64,000 nt of DNA from Maricaulis sp965242785 (lineage in GTDB: Bacteria > Pseudomonadota > Alphaproteobacteria > Caulobacterales > Maricaulaceae). Numbering within the stretch: position 1 is the first letter of the stretch; the number at the start of each line of letters is the position of its first letter. This document shows, piece after piece, positions 25,222 to 34,121 of this stretch. Below the pieces are notes generated by a model. The model did not search any database and was not told the DNA's origin. It was given only the letters and a program-made list of their open reading frames with translations. Made by a program: the position numbers and the translations under genes. The stretch is from the NCBI GenBank assembly GCA_965242785.1, contig CBDETA010000001.1:1-64000 (forward strand). Reading direction: 5' to 3'.

Positions 25222-26931
25222 TTAAGGCTGGCGCGCCTGACCTTCGCGACGTGGGTCGGCGCCGCCGATCAGCGTGCCATCCTCCAGCCGCCGCACGATG
25301 TGCAGGCCGGAATTCTCGCCGCGATTGGCATCGATGGTGAAGCCGAGCTGACGCAGCCCGTCCAGCAGGACCGGATCCATGCCCCCCTCGATCCGCACGA
25401 CATCACCGCGCGCCACCACATTGGGCAACTCGATGGCGTCCTGCGGGGTCATCTCCCAGTCCAGCATGGCGACCAGCGTCTTGGCCGTATAGCCGATGAT
25501 CGAGGATCCGCCCGGGGATCCCGTCGCCAGCTCGAATTCGCCGGAGGCGTCGAACACGATGGTGGGCGACATGGACGAGCGCGGCCGCTTGCTGCCGGCC
25601 GGAGCGTTGGGCACGAGGCGGCCTTCGGCATCGCGCGGATTGTGCGAGAAATCGGTGAGCTGGTTGTTGAGCAGAAAGCCGCCGGCCATGCGGTGGCTGC
25701 CGAACACGCTTTCCACCGTGGTGGTCATGGAGACCACGTCCCCGTCACTGTCGACAATCACGAAATGGCTGGTGCCGGGGGAATCCAGCGTCGCATCGGC
25801 GCCGGGGCCGGCGATGCCGGGCGGGGTGCCGGCCGTGACCGCCGGGATCGCGTCCTCGCGGTCGATCAGCGCGGCGCGTGCGGCCAGATAGTCGGCATCC
25901 AGGAGGCCGTTTGACGGGATGGGCGCAAAGGCCGGGTCGCCGATATAGGCGTCACGGTCGGCATAGGCCAGGCGGCTGGCCTCGATGAAACGCCGCCAGC
26001 CTTCCACGCTCTGCGGTCCGGTTGCGGCCATGTCATAGGGTTCCAGAAGGCCCAGGATCTCGTTGACGGTGACGCCGCCGGACGCCGGAGGCGGGGCGCC
26101 GCACACAGTCCATGTCCGATAGGGCCGGCACACCGGCTCGCGCCGGATCGGCTCATAGGCAGCCAGGTCCTCCAGGGTCAGCCCGCCCGGACGCGGCTCG
26201 GCCTGTACGGCGGCGATGATCGCCTCGGCCAGCGGGCCCTCGTAGAGCGCGCGCCAGTCATCGGCCAGGGCGCGCGTGGTGGCGGCATAGTCCGGATTGC
26301 GCAGGACGTGGCCGGCAGGCAGCGGCTGGCCGTCCTCATCAAAGAAATAGGCGCGGGTTGCCGGCCACTCATCCAGCGGCGTGCGCGGCGCGACGCTGGC
26401 CAGGAAACCGGCCAGGCGCGGCGAAATTTCGAACCCGTCCTCGGCCAGCTGCGTGGCGGCCTCAAAGCCGCGCGCCCAGTCCAGCGTGCCATGATCGGAA
26501 TGCGCCATGGCCAGCATGGCCACAGCGCCAGGCACGCCCACGGAATGGCCCGAGAAGATCGCGTCATAATAGCTCAGCTGTTCGCCAGCCTCGGTGAAGA
26601 ACAGGTCGGGACTGGCGCTGGCCGGGGCAGTCTCGCGGCCGTCATAGACGGTGAGCGTGCCGGTCTGGGCGTCGAAATAGAGCATGAAGGCGCCGCCGCC
26701 CAGGCCCGAGCTTTGCGGTTCCACCAGGCCCAGGACACTCTGCACGGCGATGGCGGCATCCACCGCATCCCCGCCCTGGCGCAGGATTTCCAGACCCGCC
26801 TCCACTGCGTGCGGATTGGCGGCTGCGACCATGGCCGGCCCTTGCGTATCCGGTGCTTCCTGGCCCCCCGAACAGGCTGTCAGCGACAGTGCAGCGGCCA
26901 GAACGGTCGAACTCAGCAAAATACGCAACAT
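25222..26931 (-). CDS. ggt: Gamma-glutamyltransferase lipoprotein
   Basis: The enzyme hydrolyses or transfers the gamma-glutamyl group of glutathione and is made as a proenzyme that cleaves itself. The 569-residue product has a lipoprotein signal (LAAALSLTACSGG). Typical blocks are AAIAVQSVLGLVEPQSSGLGGG, the autoprocessing Thr in GTSHFVIVDSDGDVVSMTTT, SVFGSHRMAGGFLLNNQLTD and TGSPGGSSIIGYTAKTLVAM. The ATG at 26931 is preferred over a GTG one codon upstream. It is divergent from the S58 peptidase gene, with about 64 bases between the starts. Confidence 0.95.
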   Translation of the reverse strand: MLRILLSSTVLAAALSLTACSGGQEAPDTQGPAMVAAANPHAVEAGLEILRQGGDAVDAAIAVQSVLGLVEPQSSGLGGGAFMLYFDAQTGTLTVYDGRETAPASASPDLFFTEAGEQLSYYDAIFSGHSVGVPGAVAMLAMAHSDHGTLDWARGFEAATQLAEDGFEISPRLAGFLASVAPRTPLDEWPATRAYFFDEDGQPLPAGHVLRNPDYAATTRALADDWRALYEGPLAEAIIAAVQAEPRPGGLTLEDLAAYEPIRREPVCRPYRTWTVCGAPPPASGGVTVNEILGLLEPYDMAATGPQSVEGWRRFIEASRLAYADRDAYIGDPAFAPIPSNGLLDADYLAARAALIDREDAIPAVTAGTPPGIAGPGADATLDSPGTSHFVIVDSDGDVVSMTTTVESVFGSHRMAGGFLLNNQLTDFSHNPRDAEGRLVPNAPAGSKRPRSSMSPTIVFDASGEFELATGSPGGSSIIGYTAKTLVAMLDWEMTPQDAIELPNVVARGDVVRIEGGMDPVLLDGLRQLGFTIDANRGENSGLHIVRRLEDGTLIGGADPRREGQARQP

Positions 26932-26995
26932 CACACTTGCCCCTCACGCTGCAGCCGTCACGATAGCCGCCTGTTTCGCCACAGGTAAGGGGCCG

Positions 26996-27991
26996 ATGAT
27001 GGCTGCGCCAGGGAAAAACAACAGTCTGACCGACATTGCCGGCCTGCGCGTCGGCCAGGCGGCGGATGCGGATGTGAAAACCGGCGTCACCGTCGTGCTG
27101 CCGGATGAGCGCGCCGTGTGCGCCGTCGATGTCCGCGGCGGCGGACCGGGCACGCGCGAGACCGATGCCCTGGCTGCGCACACTCTGGTTGATGCTGTCG
27201 ATGCGATCGTGCTGTCGGGCGGGTCGTCCTACGGACTGGCTTCGGCCGATGGGGTTGCCGCGACGCTGGGGGCCAGCGGTCGCGGATTTGCGTTGATGGA
27301 CCTGCCCGGCGTGCCGCGCTCGCCGGTGGTCCCTTCCGCCATTCTCTATGACCTGGCCAATGGCGGGAACAAGGCCTGGGGCGACCAGCCGCCCTATCGC
27401 GCGCTGGGCCGGGCGGCCCTGGATGCGGTCTCTGAAGCGGTCGAGGAAGGCCGGGCCGGGGCCGGTTTCGGGGCCATGGCCGGGGCCCATCCGGGCGGAA
27501 CCGGGACCGCCTCGCTGGTCACCGATTCCGGCTATAGCGTCGCCGCGCTGGTGTGCGTCAATTCCTTCGGATCGGTCACCTTGCCGGGCGAGGGCGATGT
27601 CTACTGGGCCTGGCCCTTCGAGATCGAGGGCGAGTTCGGCGGTGGCCGGCCGCCGGCCGGCTGGTCGATGCCGCCGCAGGACTGGGGTGCGGCGAAATTC
27701 AATCCCGGCGCCCGCGAAAATACCACCATTGCCGTCGTCGCGACCGATGCCATTCTGACCCCGGCCCAAGCCCATCGCCTGGCGATCATGGCGCAGGATG
27801 GTTTCGCGCGTGCCATCCGGCCGGTGCACACGCCGTTCGATGGTGATGTTGTCTTCGCCCTGTCCACCGGCCGCGAAGCGCTGCCGGACGCCGCAGAGCT
27901 GACGCTGACGGAACTGGGCGCGGCAGCCGCCGATACCCTGGCCCGCGCCATCGCCCGCGGCGTTCATGCCGCCCGCAGCCAGGCCGGTTAG
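26996..27991 (+). CDS. P1 (S58/DmpA-like) family peptidase
   Basis: The roughly 331-residue protein belongs to the self-processing N-terminal nucleophile hydrolase family that includes DmpA and BapA beta-aminopeptidases. Family blocks are LTDIAGLRVGQAADADVKTG, DVRGGGPGTRETDALAA, IVLSGGSSYGLASADGVA, MAGAHPGGTGTASLV and ALVCVNSFGSVTLPG. Autocleavage normally occurs before the nucleophilic Ser in this last region, but the exact bond is not certain here. It starts at ATG 26996 (a second ATG follows directly) behind AAGGGG. It has no signal peptide, so it is probably cytoplasmic. Confidence 0.9.
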   Translation: MMAAPGKNNSLTDIAGLRVGQAADADVKTGVTVVLPDERAVCAVDVRGGGPGTRETDALAAHTLVDAVDAIVLSGGSSYGLASADGVAATLGASGRGFALMDLPGVPRSPVVPSAILYDLANGGNKAWGDQPPYRALGRAALDAVSEAVEEGRAGAGFGAMAGAHPGGTGTASLVTDSGYSVAALVCVNSFGSVTLPGEGDVYWAWPFEIEGEFGGGRPPAGWSMPPQDWGAAKFNPGARENTTIAVVATDAILTPAQAHRLAIMAQDGFARAIRPVHTPFDGDVVFALSTGREALPDAAELTLTELGAAAADTLARAIARGVHAARSQAG

Positions 27992-28082
27992 GTGTCGTCG
28001 CTTTCGGGCTGCACATCGCTGTGTTTTTGCCGCCATCGGGTACTTGCTTTCCCGCAAACCCGCGGTTAGGTTCCGCGCCTCT

Positions 28083-28099
28083 TTCGGGGCTGCCCCGAA
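28083..28099 (+). terminator. Small hairpin between the S58 peptidase gene and tRNA-Arg
   Basis: A perfect 7-bp stem ttcgggg / ccccgaa with a 3-base loop lies 12 bases before the tRNA. No T run follows. It could be a weak terminator or part of the tRNA leader. Confidence 0.35.
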
Positions 28100-28110
28100 G
28101 GACACGGCCT

Positions 28111-28187
28111 GCACCGGTAGCTCAGCTGGATAGAGCACCAGACTACGAATCTGGGGGTCGGGAGTTCGAATCTTCCCCGGTGCGCCA
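28111..28187 (+). tRNA. tRNA-Arg (anticodon ACG)
   Basis: The complete 77-base cloverleaf is present. The acceptor stem is GCACCGG / CCGGTGC with discriminator G and encoded CCA. The D arm contains GCTCAGCTGGATAGAGC, the anticodon arm CCAGA-CTACGAA-TCTGG gives ACG, and the T arm is GGGAG-TTCGAAT-CTTCC. The A34 would be edited to inosine by TadA, so it reads CGU, CGC and CGA. It is a single gene, not part of a cluster. Confidence 0.98.
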
Positions 28188-28886
28188 TTTCTTCTTATTG
28201 ATCCCCAATCTGCACGACCTGGGCGTGACGCTGCATTTGGTGTTGCGGCGTTGCTCACATGGAGTGTGCTCGGGGTTGAGCGGGTGAGTTTGACCCGGTG
28301 GGGTGCGCCATGTTTCCGATCCCGGGGCGGTTGGTGCGGTTGAAACCCTGGATGCTCAAAATGATGCCGTAGGCGAAGCGCTCATTCGGCCTTTGTCATT
28401 CGTCCCGGATTTCGGGCCGATTGTCGCCCGGGGCGGGGTTTGTCGCTAGGCGCGGGCGCTGGTCTCATGGGGCTGGAGCCTGGTGGGGCAGCGGAACTAG
28501 ATTTCGGGCGTGGCCGGATGCTGAACCGGCTGCGCGCGGTGTGAATCGGCTTTATCCCTCCGAGTAAGCGCCAGCACCCTGTCGGGCCCCGACATGGGGT
28601 TGCCCGCAAAGCGATGCGGCGGTGTTCACGTCACCGCCGCATCTGCTTGCGGGGCGGTGACCTCGGTCTGATTTCTCGTTCAATGCCTTCGATTGTCCTT
28701 TTGTGACAGGCGAGTTCGCGTCGTCAGGCGGCGACAATCCACCTGCACATGACGCAACGCGCATAAAATATGTCGATCCCGATCCTTAACCATGAGCGGT
28801 CGGTAAGGCGGGGTTTACGCGCAGGCCGCAGATGTGTGGCCGAGTGTTCCGCCACGTCGCCGTCCGCAATCAGAAAGAGGATCCCC
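28188..28886. other. Gene-free interval between tRNA-Arg and the chemoreceptor gene
   Basis: No frame here has a believable protein; the short open frames are low-complexity Arg/Pro/Ser-rich shadows. A ten-base copy of the tRNA end (ggtgcgccat) recurs at 28302-28311. The most notable content is the hairpin pair at 28580-28653. The last 130 bases become AT-richer (cgcataaaatatg near 28760), so the chemoreceptor promoter is probably there. Confidence 0.6.
28580..28653. ncRNA. Candidate structured RNA or hairpin element
   Basis: Two adjacent inverted repeats are visible. The first is tgtcggg-c-cccgaca at 28580-28594. The second, at 28603-28653, has outer arms cccgcaa / ttcgcggg-like (exactly cccgcaa and ttgcggg), a symmetric 3x3 internal loop, and inner arms gatgcggcggtg / caccgccgcatc around a 7-base loop. 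In total 19 base pairs are formed in the second hairpin. No T run follows, so a simple terminator is not an obvious explanation. The nature of the element is unknown. Confidence 0.45.
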
Positions 28887-30560
28887 ATGCTCGCCTGGAT
28901 CGACCGTTTGTCCTTGAAAGCGCGTCTGCTCGTGCTTGCCTTCGCATCCGTGGGATTGATGCTGACCTATGTCGGTGTGAACACGCTGATGCGGAGTATC
29001 GCCGCCGAACACGAGGTGCAGGCGCGCAGTGCCACGCTGAGTCTGATCGCGGCCAATGCGGCCGAGAAGGACCTGACCTCCTTGATCCGGGATGTCTACA
29101 TCATGGCCGCCGCTCCGACCCCTTCAAGGATTGATGATGCGATCGGCAGCGTGGTGGATTACGAGGTTTCCCTGCGCGACGCACAGGCGACGGTGACCAA
29201 GCCGGAATATGTCGATGCGCTGGTCACGGCCTACAGCCATTTCGGTCCGATCGACACGCTGATCCGGGGCTATGCGGAGAATGCCGCCCAGGCCGTGGAT
29301 GCGGATGTGGTCGAGTTTGCCAATGATATCGCCGTTCTGGACGATGCCATGGACACCGCGATCGAGCAGGTGCGCGATGGTGCGCGGGCTGACCTCGATG
29401 CGGCTTGGGAAGAGCTGGATCGCATTGCCACGTTGACCTTCTGGATCGGTATTGCCGCGATCGGCTTTACTGCGATCGGACTTTTTGTCCTGTCCCGTGT
29501 GATCGGCGGCACCATCCGGGCGGCGTTTCTGACGGTGCAGGGCGAGTTGGGGGCGCTGGCCAAGGGTGAGCGCGGTGTCGCCATTTCCGGAGGTGAGCGC
29601 AAGGACGAAATGGGCGAGCTGGCCCGGGCCGTCTCCATGCTGCAGGACGCGTTGACGGCGGCCGACGAGCTGCGTGAGCGCGAGGCGCATGAGGCCAAAG
29701 CCAAGGCGGCGCGCCAGGCGCTGACGGAAGAGGCTGTGGCGCGCTTTGAGCAAGTCTCTGTCGAGCTTCTGACCAGCGTCATCGCGGCATCCGAACAGTT
29801 GTCCGCTTCGGCCACGCAGATGCAATCGACCTCCGGTGATGCGGCCCAGGTCTCGAATTCGGCGCGCGATGCGGCCGGTCTGGCCGCGGCGAGTGTGCAG
29901 GCCGTTGCAGCGGCGTCTGAAGAACTGGCGGCGTCGATCACGGAGGTTTCCACCCAGGTGACGCGCACCAGCGAGCTGTCCGAGCGCGCCGGCGAGGAAA
30001 CCAGTGCCAGTGCCTCGGTCATCCAGGAGCTGGCCCAGTCGGCCCAGGCGATCGGCGAGATCATCGACCTGATCGAGACCATCGCCAGCCAGACCAATCT
30101 CCTTGCGCTCAACGCAACCATCGAGGCAGCACGGGCCGGTGAAGCCGGCAAGGGCTTTGCGGTTGTGGCTTCGGAGGTCAAGGCGCTGGCAGAACAGACG
30201 ACCCGCGCCACGCAGCAGATCGCCGAACGCGTGTCCGGTATCCAGTCGGCTACGGAGCAATGCTCCAACTCCGCTTCCAAGGCCCTGGCCGCCGTGTCCG
30301 AACTGGGCGAGGTTGCCGTGGCTTCGGCCTCGGCGCTGGAACAGCAGCGGGTTGCAACCTCGGAGATCGCCGAGTCGGCGCAGCGCGCCCAGGACGGCAC
30401 CAGCTCGGCTTCCGATGATGTCGAGCGCGTGGCCGAGTTTACCCGCCAGACCGATGATGTCTCCAAGTCGGTGCTGAGTGCATCCAAGGAAATGGCGACG
30501 CGCCACACGGCCTGGAAATCCGAGTTCGAGGCCTTCCTCGACAGCATTCGGGCGGCCTGA
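28887..30560 (+). CDS. Transmembrane methyl-accepting chemotaxis protein
   Basis: The roughly 557-residue receptor has an N-terminal membrane helix (LLVLAFASVGLMLTYVGVNT). A periplasmic helical sensor region follows (about residues 35-180), then a second helix (IGIAAIGFTAIGLFVLSRVI) and a HAMP domain. The signalling domain has its tip at IETIASQTNLLALNATIEAA with GKGFAVVASEVKALAEQTT. It signals to CheA/CheW; the sensed ligand is unknown. The ATG at 28887 follows AGAAAGAGG, and upstream in-frame starts only add a basic non-family stretch. Its stop overlaps a possible start of the porin-like gene by TGATG, and that gene's preferred ATG lies 20 bases later, so the two are probably co-transcribed. 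Confidence 0.95.
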   Translation: MLAWIDRLSLKARLLVLAFASVGLMLTYVGVNTLMRSIAAEHEVQARSATLSLIAANAAEKDLTSLIRDVYIMAAAPTPSRIDDAIGSVVDYEVSLRDAQATVTKPEYVDALVTAYSHFGPIDTLIRGYAENAAQAVDADVVEFANDIAVLDDAMDTAIEQVRDGARADLDAAWEELDRIATLTFWIGIAAIGFTAIGLFVLSRVIGGTIRAAFLTVQGELGALAKGERGVAISGGERKDEMGELARAVSMLQDALTAADELREREAHEAKAKAARQALTEEAVARFEQVSVELLTSVIAASEQLSASATQMQSTSGDAAQVSNSARDAAGLAAASVQAVAAASEELAASITEVSTQVTRTSELSERAGEETSASASVIQELAQSAQAIGEIIDLIETIASQTNLLALNATIEAARAGEAGKGFAVVASEVKALAEQTTRATQQIAERVSGIQSATEQCSNSASKALAAVSELGEVAVASASALEQQRVATSEIAESAQRAQDGTSSASDDVERVAEFTRQTDDVSKSVLSASKEMATRHTAWKSEFEAFLDSIRAA

Positions 30561-30580
30561 TGAAAGGGACGGAGAGCATT

Positions 30581-31789
30581 ATGGATATTCGCAAGATCTG
30601 CCTGGGCTCCGGCCTGGCCCTTGTTGCGGCGATGCCGGCGTTGGCCGACACGCCCGGCACCATCACGCTGGACGTGCGGGCGCGCTATGAGAATGCCGAC
30701 CAGGACGGGCGGCTGGGGTCTGATGCGACGACGCTGCGGACCCGTCTGGGCTGGAAATCGCCGGACTGGAACGGTGTGACCATTCTGGGCGAGCTCGAGA
30801 ACAATTGGGTGCTGGACGGCGATGATGATTTCAACAGCGGCCGCAACGGCCTGTCGCAATACACCAGCATCTCGGACGCGGCCTTCACGGAGCTGAACCG
30901 GCTGCAGGTGGAGTTTGCCGTCAGCGAGCACGTCTCCGTTGTCGCGGGCCGGCAGTATGTCGACCTGGGTGACGGGCGGTTGGTGGCTTCGGCCGGCTGG
31001 CGCCAGGACAAGAATTCGCATGACGCCCTGCGGGTGAATTACAACCGGGACGGCTGGGCGGCCAGCTATGTCTATCATGACCGGATCAATCGCGGGCCGG
31101 GCGATGTGCACTGGCAGAGCGACAGCCATCTCTTCCATGTCCGCCATGCACTGGCTGACGGGCTGAATATCGAGGGCTTTGCCTATTTCATCGACATCAC
31201 CCAGCCGGGCCGGGAAAACCTGTCCAACACCAGCTGGGGCGGGCGTTTGTTCGGTTCGCGCGAAGTGTCGGGCTGGGATGTCGGCTATGAGGCGGTATTC
31301 ACCCGCCAGTCGGACGCCGGCTCAGCTACCGTCGACTTCGATTTGGGCCTGTGGTCGGGCGAGGTGTCCGCCGGACGGGGCGGGGCCGAATTCTCGGCCG
31401 GTTATGTCAGCATGGAGGGCAATGGTGCCTTCGGTTTCGCCAATCCCCTGGGCAAGAACCATGGCACGCTGGGCTGGGCGGATGCCTTTTCCGGCGGAGG
31501 CCGTCAGGGCACGGCGGACGGGCTGGAAGACGTCTATGCCACGGCCGAGTACGGCGTGGACTGGCAGCAGGGCTGGCTGCGCGGGCTCTCGGCCGGCGTG
31601 ATGTATCACGACTTCCAGGCCGAACGCACCGGCGCCGACCTGGGCGATGAGTGGGATGCGCATGTCACGGCGCGCTTTGCCGGCGGCGTGTCGCTGTCCT
31701 GGCAGGTTGCCGAATATGACGGTCCCGGCGTGGCCCCGGCTCCGGCCGATCGCAGCAAGAACTGGATCGTACTGAGTTTCTCGCGCTGA
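30581..31789 (+). CDS. Porin-like outer-membrane beta-barrel (alginate-export-like)
   Basis: The 402-residue product has a signal peptide (KICLGSGLALVAAMPALA). Alternating amphipathic strands typical of an outer-membrane barrel follow, and it ends with an aromatic/hydrophobic strand (KNWIVLSFSR). Segments such as DVRARYENADQDGRLGSDAT, TLRTRLGWKSPDWNGVTILG and VAGRQYVDLGDGRLVASAGW resemble alginate-export (AlgE-like) porins. It probably lets a solute through the outer membrane, which is not identifiable from sequence. The ATG at 30581 has GGAG at good spacing; 30560 is an alternative. A strong hairpin terminator follows. Confidence 0.85.
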   Translation: MDIRKICLGSGLALVAAMPALADTPGTITLDVRARYENADQDGRLGSDATTLRTRLGWKSPDWNGVTILGELENNWVLDGDDDFNSGRNGLSQYTSISDAAFTELNRLQVEFAVSEHVSVVAGRQYVDLGDGRLVASAGWRQDKNSHDALRVNYNRDGWAASYVYHDRINRGPGDVHWQSDSHLFHVRHALADGLNIEGFAYFIDITQPGRENLSNTSWGGRLFGSREVSGWDVGYEAVFTRQSDAGSATVDFDLGLWSGEVSAGRGGAEFSAGYVSMEGNGAFGFANPLGKNHGTLGWADAFSGGGRQGTADGLEDVYATAEYGVDWQQGWLRGLSAGVMYHDFQAERTGADLGDEWDAHVTARFAGGVSLSWQVAEYDGPGVAPAPADRSKNWIVLSFSR

Positions 31790-31812
31790 TCTTCAGCGCC
31801 GCATTGGGCGAA

Positions 31813-31850
31813 AAGAAAGGCGCACCGGCTTAGGCTGGTGCGCCTTTCTT
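31813..31850. terminator. Bidirectional terminator
   Basis: A 14-bp perfect stem, aagaaaggcgcacc / ggtgcgcctttctt, with a 10-base loop lies between the convergent porin-like and DJ-1-like genes. It has A-rich and T-rich sides in both readings, so it can serve both strands. Confidence 0.88.
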
Positions 31851-31874
31851 GCGTTCAGGGACCGGCCTTGAGGA

Positions 31875-32360
31875 TCAGGCGGCAACCCGGTCGAGACGGT
31901 CATTGACCGCATTGAGGATCATCCAGTCGGCATCGGACTCGGAGACCTCGTAAAGCTGGCCGTCAACGATAGCCGAGGCGGTGGTTTCCGAGGCCGGCGT
32001 GTTGCCGACGAGGGAGGAGACCAGGCCGGCGCTTCCGGTCAGGGCGATCACCGGCTTGCCGGCGGCCTGGAACTGCTTGGCCAGGGCCAGGGCGGTATCG
32101 GCCTGGTGGTCGGCCCCCTGCATCAGGACGAGGGCATCATACCCGGACGGTTCGACATCATCGGAACGCGTGGCGACGGCGAAGTTCAGCTCGGAGGAGC
32201 CGTTCGTGCCGCGCAGCAGGGCCTGTTCCTCGGAGATCAGGACGGCCCGGCGATTGTGGCGCTGCAGGGCCTCGGTTGTCGTCTGCATCTGCGCGACATT
32301 GACAGCCTCGGCGACGAAAGTGGCAACACGGGTGGGTCGATGATGGGTTCGGGTACGGAT
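31875..32360 (-). CDS. DJ-1/PfpI-like fold protein without the usual nucleophile cysteine
   Basis: From residue 11 the sequence follows a DJ-1/PfpI-type start: strand RVATFVAEAVN, helix QMQTTTEALQRH, strand RRAVLISEE, then YDALVLMQGADHQAD and AAGKPVIALTGSAGL. In active family members the last stretch is AGKPVAAICHG with a nucleophilic Cys; here Thr-Gly stands there, so enzyme activity is unlikely. The start is uncertain. An excellent AGGAG lies six bases before ATC at 32358-32360, in frame, while no ATG, GTG or TTG lies nearby. The next ATG downstream would remove the first strand, and the upstream ATG at 32468 has no ribosome-binding site. The family is inferred from pattern only. Confidence 0.68.
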   Translation of the reverse strand: MRTRTHHRPTRVATFVAEAVNVAQMQTTTEALQRHNRRAVLISEEQALLRGTNGSSELNFAVATRSDDVEPSGYDALVLMQGADHQADTALALAKQFQAAGKPVIALTGSAGLVSSLVGNTPASETTASAIVDGQLYEVSESDADWMILNAVNDRLDRVAA

Positions 32361-32641
32361 GGGAAACTCCTGGGTTGGTGGGGCGCGGCGCTGATGGCGC
32401 GGGCGCGATTGAGGCGTATGAATAGGGATTTGGCGCGCCAGATCAAGCTTTCGCGCTGTATTAATCATGACTTGGTGCTGAAAATAAGACAATGCCGAGC
32501 GCGAAAAACAGGGCGGTGATCGTAATTTTTCGGTTCGTTCAGCGTGAAATTTTGAACGCCAAGGCGTAGTGTTTCCGTATTTATTGGAATAGTGGCGCAT
32601 AAGCCTGCATCAAGTCTGTATTGTATTGTTTGTATTGATGC

Positions 32642-34039
32642 TCAGCGTTCCCAGTAATTGTCGGGTTCTTCGTCGCCATCCTCGCTCGCATCCTCGGTCT
32701 CAGCGGAGTCAGAGCGGCTAGCTGGTGCGGGGGCGGGATCGTCCATGTCGTCATCATGTTCGTCCGAGGCGATCTCGGTGAGTTCGTAGACCGCGACACT
32801 GGTGGCCGATGTCGGTTCGAACTCGGCCTTGTCGTCCTCGTCCACCGGCGCCTTGCCCGTGCGGCGGTAGATCATGGCTGCGGCCAGGGAAAGGAGGGCG
32901 ATGGCCGCGAACAGGAACAGGCCGGAGGGGCCCGTGACGCTCATTACCGTACCGGCTGCCAGGGGACCGATCATCGAGCCGGCAGCCCAGGTCATCAGGA
33001 TGGCGGACATCATGCTGGTCGCCTCGCCCTCGGCGGCGCGGTCCGCGGCATGAGCAACGGCGACACCGTAGTAGGACAGGGCCCCCGCGCCCCAGATGGC
33101 GGCGAGGATGAAGATCAGGCTGTGCGGCAGCAGGCCGGAGAAGAAGGCAAGGACGAGGGCCGTGGCCCCGCTGATGAGCGCCAGGGCGGCGATGACCAGG
33201 CGGCGGTCGACACGGTCGGAGATCATCCCGGCCGGCCATTGGGCCAGAACGGAACCGCCGATCATGAAGGCATTGAACAGGGCGGCCGTGGCGGCGACGG
33301 AGGCGGTGCCCATCGAGCCGACAAAGACCGAATAGAGCTGCACCACCGCGCCGTTGACGAGCCCTGCCACGAAGGCAGCGACGATGGCGGAGGGGGCGAT
33401 CTGCCAGACCTTGTAAGGGCTGAAGGGTTCGGTGGTCGGCGTGTCCGGCTGGGCGCGATTGGTGGCGGAAATGGGGATCAGGCTGGCAGTGAACAGGGCG
33501 GCGACGATGAGAAAGCCGGCGGCGCTGCCCGGGGATGTGGTGGCCACCAGGAAGGGACCGAGGATGAAGCCGATCTTGGAGGAGACGAGATAGAAGCCGA
33601 GAATGGCACCGCGCCGCTCACCCGGCGCCGAACTGGCGATCCAGCTTTCGCCCGAGGCGAAGAAGCCCGCGACGCTGGCGCCCATGATGAATTGCATCAT
33701 CAGCCACCAGGCGAGGGACCCGTTGGCGTAGAGCAGGGCAGCGGCGATCGAGGCCGATGCGGCAAAGGCGGCACAGGCGCGGATATGGCCGATGCGGCGA
33801 ATCTCGCGCGGGGCGAGATGGGCCCCCAGAAGGAAGCCCAGCGCATAGCCCGAGACAATCGCGCCGATCTTCAGGGTTGGCGCACCCTGGGCCAGAAGGG
33901 TCAGCGGCCCGACCACGGAGAGGCCGCCCGTGGCCATCTGCAGAATGGTCAGCGCCAGCACGATCGCGGCGACATTGCGATAGCTCTCGGCGGCCGAGGC
34001 CGGTTCGGAAAGCGTTGAAGTCTCGGGATTTTTGCTCAT
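32642..34039 (-). CDS. MFS transporter with acidic C-terminal tail
   Basis: The 465-residue membrane protein has about twelve hydrophobic segments with family motifs such as GYALGFLLGAHLAPREIRRI and, in the second half, LAQWPAGMISDRVDRRLVIA. It resembles YcaD-type or other small-solute MFS carriers; the substrate is unknown. After the last helix (AAIALLSLAAAMIYRRTGKA) about 70 residues form an acidic, probably disordered cytoplasmic tail (SDEHDDDMDDPAPAPASR). The ATG is at 34039. It lies downstream of the Lrp gene on the same strand, with 82 bases between. Confidence 0.92.
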   Translation of the reverse strand: MSKNPETSTLSEPASAAESYRNVAAIVLALTILQMATGGLSVVGPLTLLAQGAPTLKIGAIVSGYALGFLLGAHLAPREIRRIGHIRACAAFAASASIAAALLYANGSLAWWLMMQFIMGASVAGFFASGESWIASSAPGERRGAILGFYLVSSKIGFILGPFLVATTSPGSAAGFLIVAALFTASLIPISATNRAQPDTPTTEPFSPYKVWQIAPSAIVAAFVAGLVNGAVVQLYSVFVGSMGTASVAATAALFNAFMIGGSVLAQWPAGMISDRVDRRLVIAALALISGATALVLAFFSGLLPHSLIFILAAIWGAGALSYYGVAVAHAADRAAEGEATSMMSAILMTWAAGSMIGPLAAGTVMSVTGPSGLFLFAAIALLSLAAAMIYRRTGKAPVDEDDKAEFEPTSATSVAVYELTEIASDEHDDDMDDPAPAPASRSDSAETEDASEDGDEEPDNYWER

Positions 34040-34121
34040 CGCTTGGGCCTCTGGCTTGGCGGAGCGCCACCTTCCCGCATCGCCGGGGCGCTTTCAAGGC
34101 GGGTTGTCCGGCCGGCTGTGC

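Noticed and set aside
28021..28287. Open frame running across tRNA-Arg
   Set aside because: Most of it is the tRNA itself and its leader; there is no ribosome-binding site or protein pattern.
28302..28311. Ten-base copy of the tRNA 3' end (ggtgcgccat) as a possible integration scar
   Set aside because: It is too short, there is no integrase or element between the copies, and a match of this length could be chance.
28382..28609. 75-codon minus-strand open frame in the gap after tRNA-Arg
   Set aside because: It is Arg/Pro/Ser-rich low-complexity sequence without a ribosome-binding site or any family pattern.
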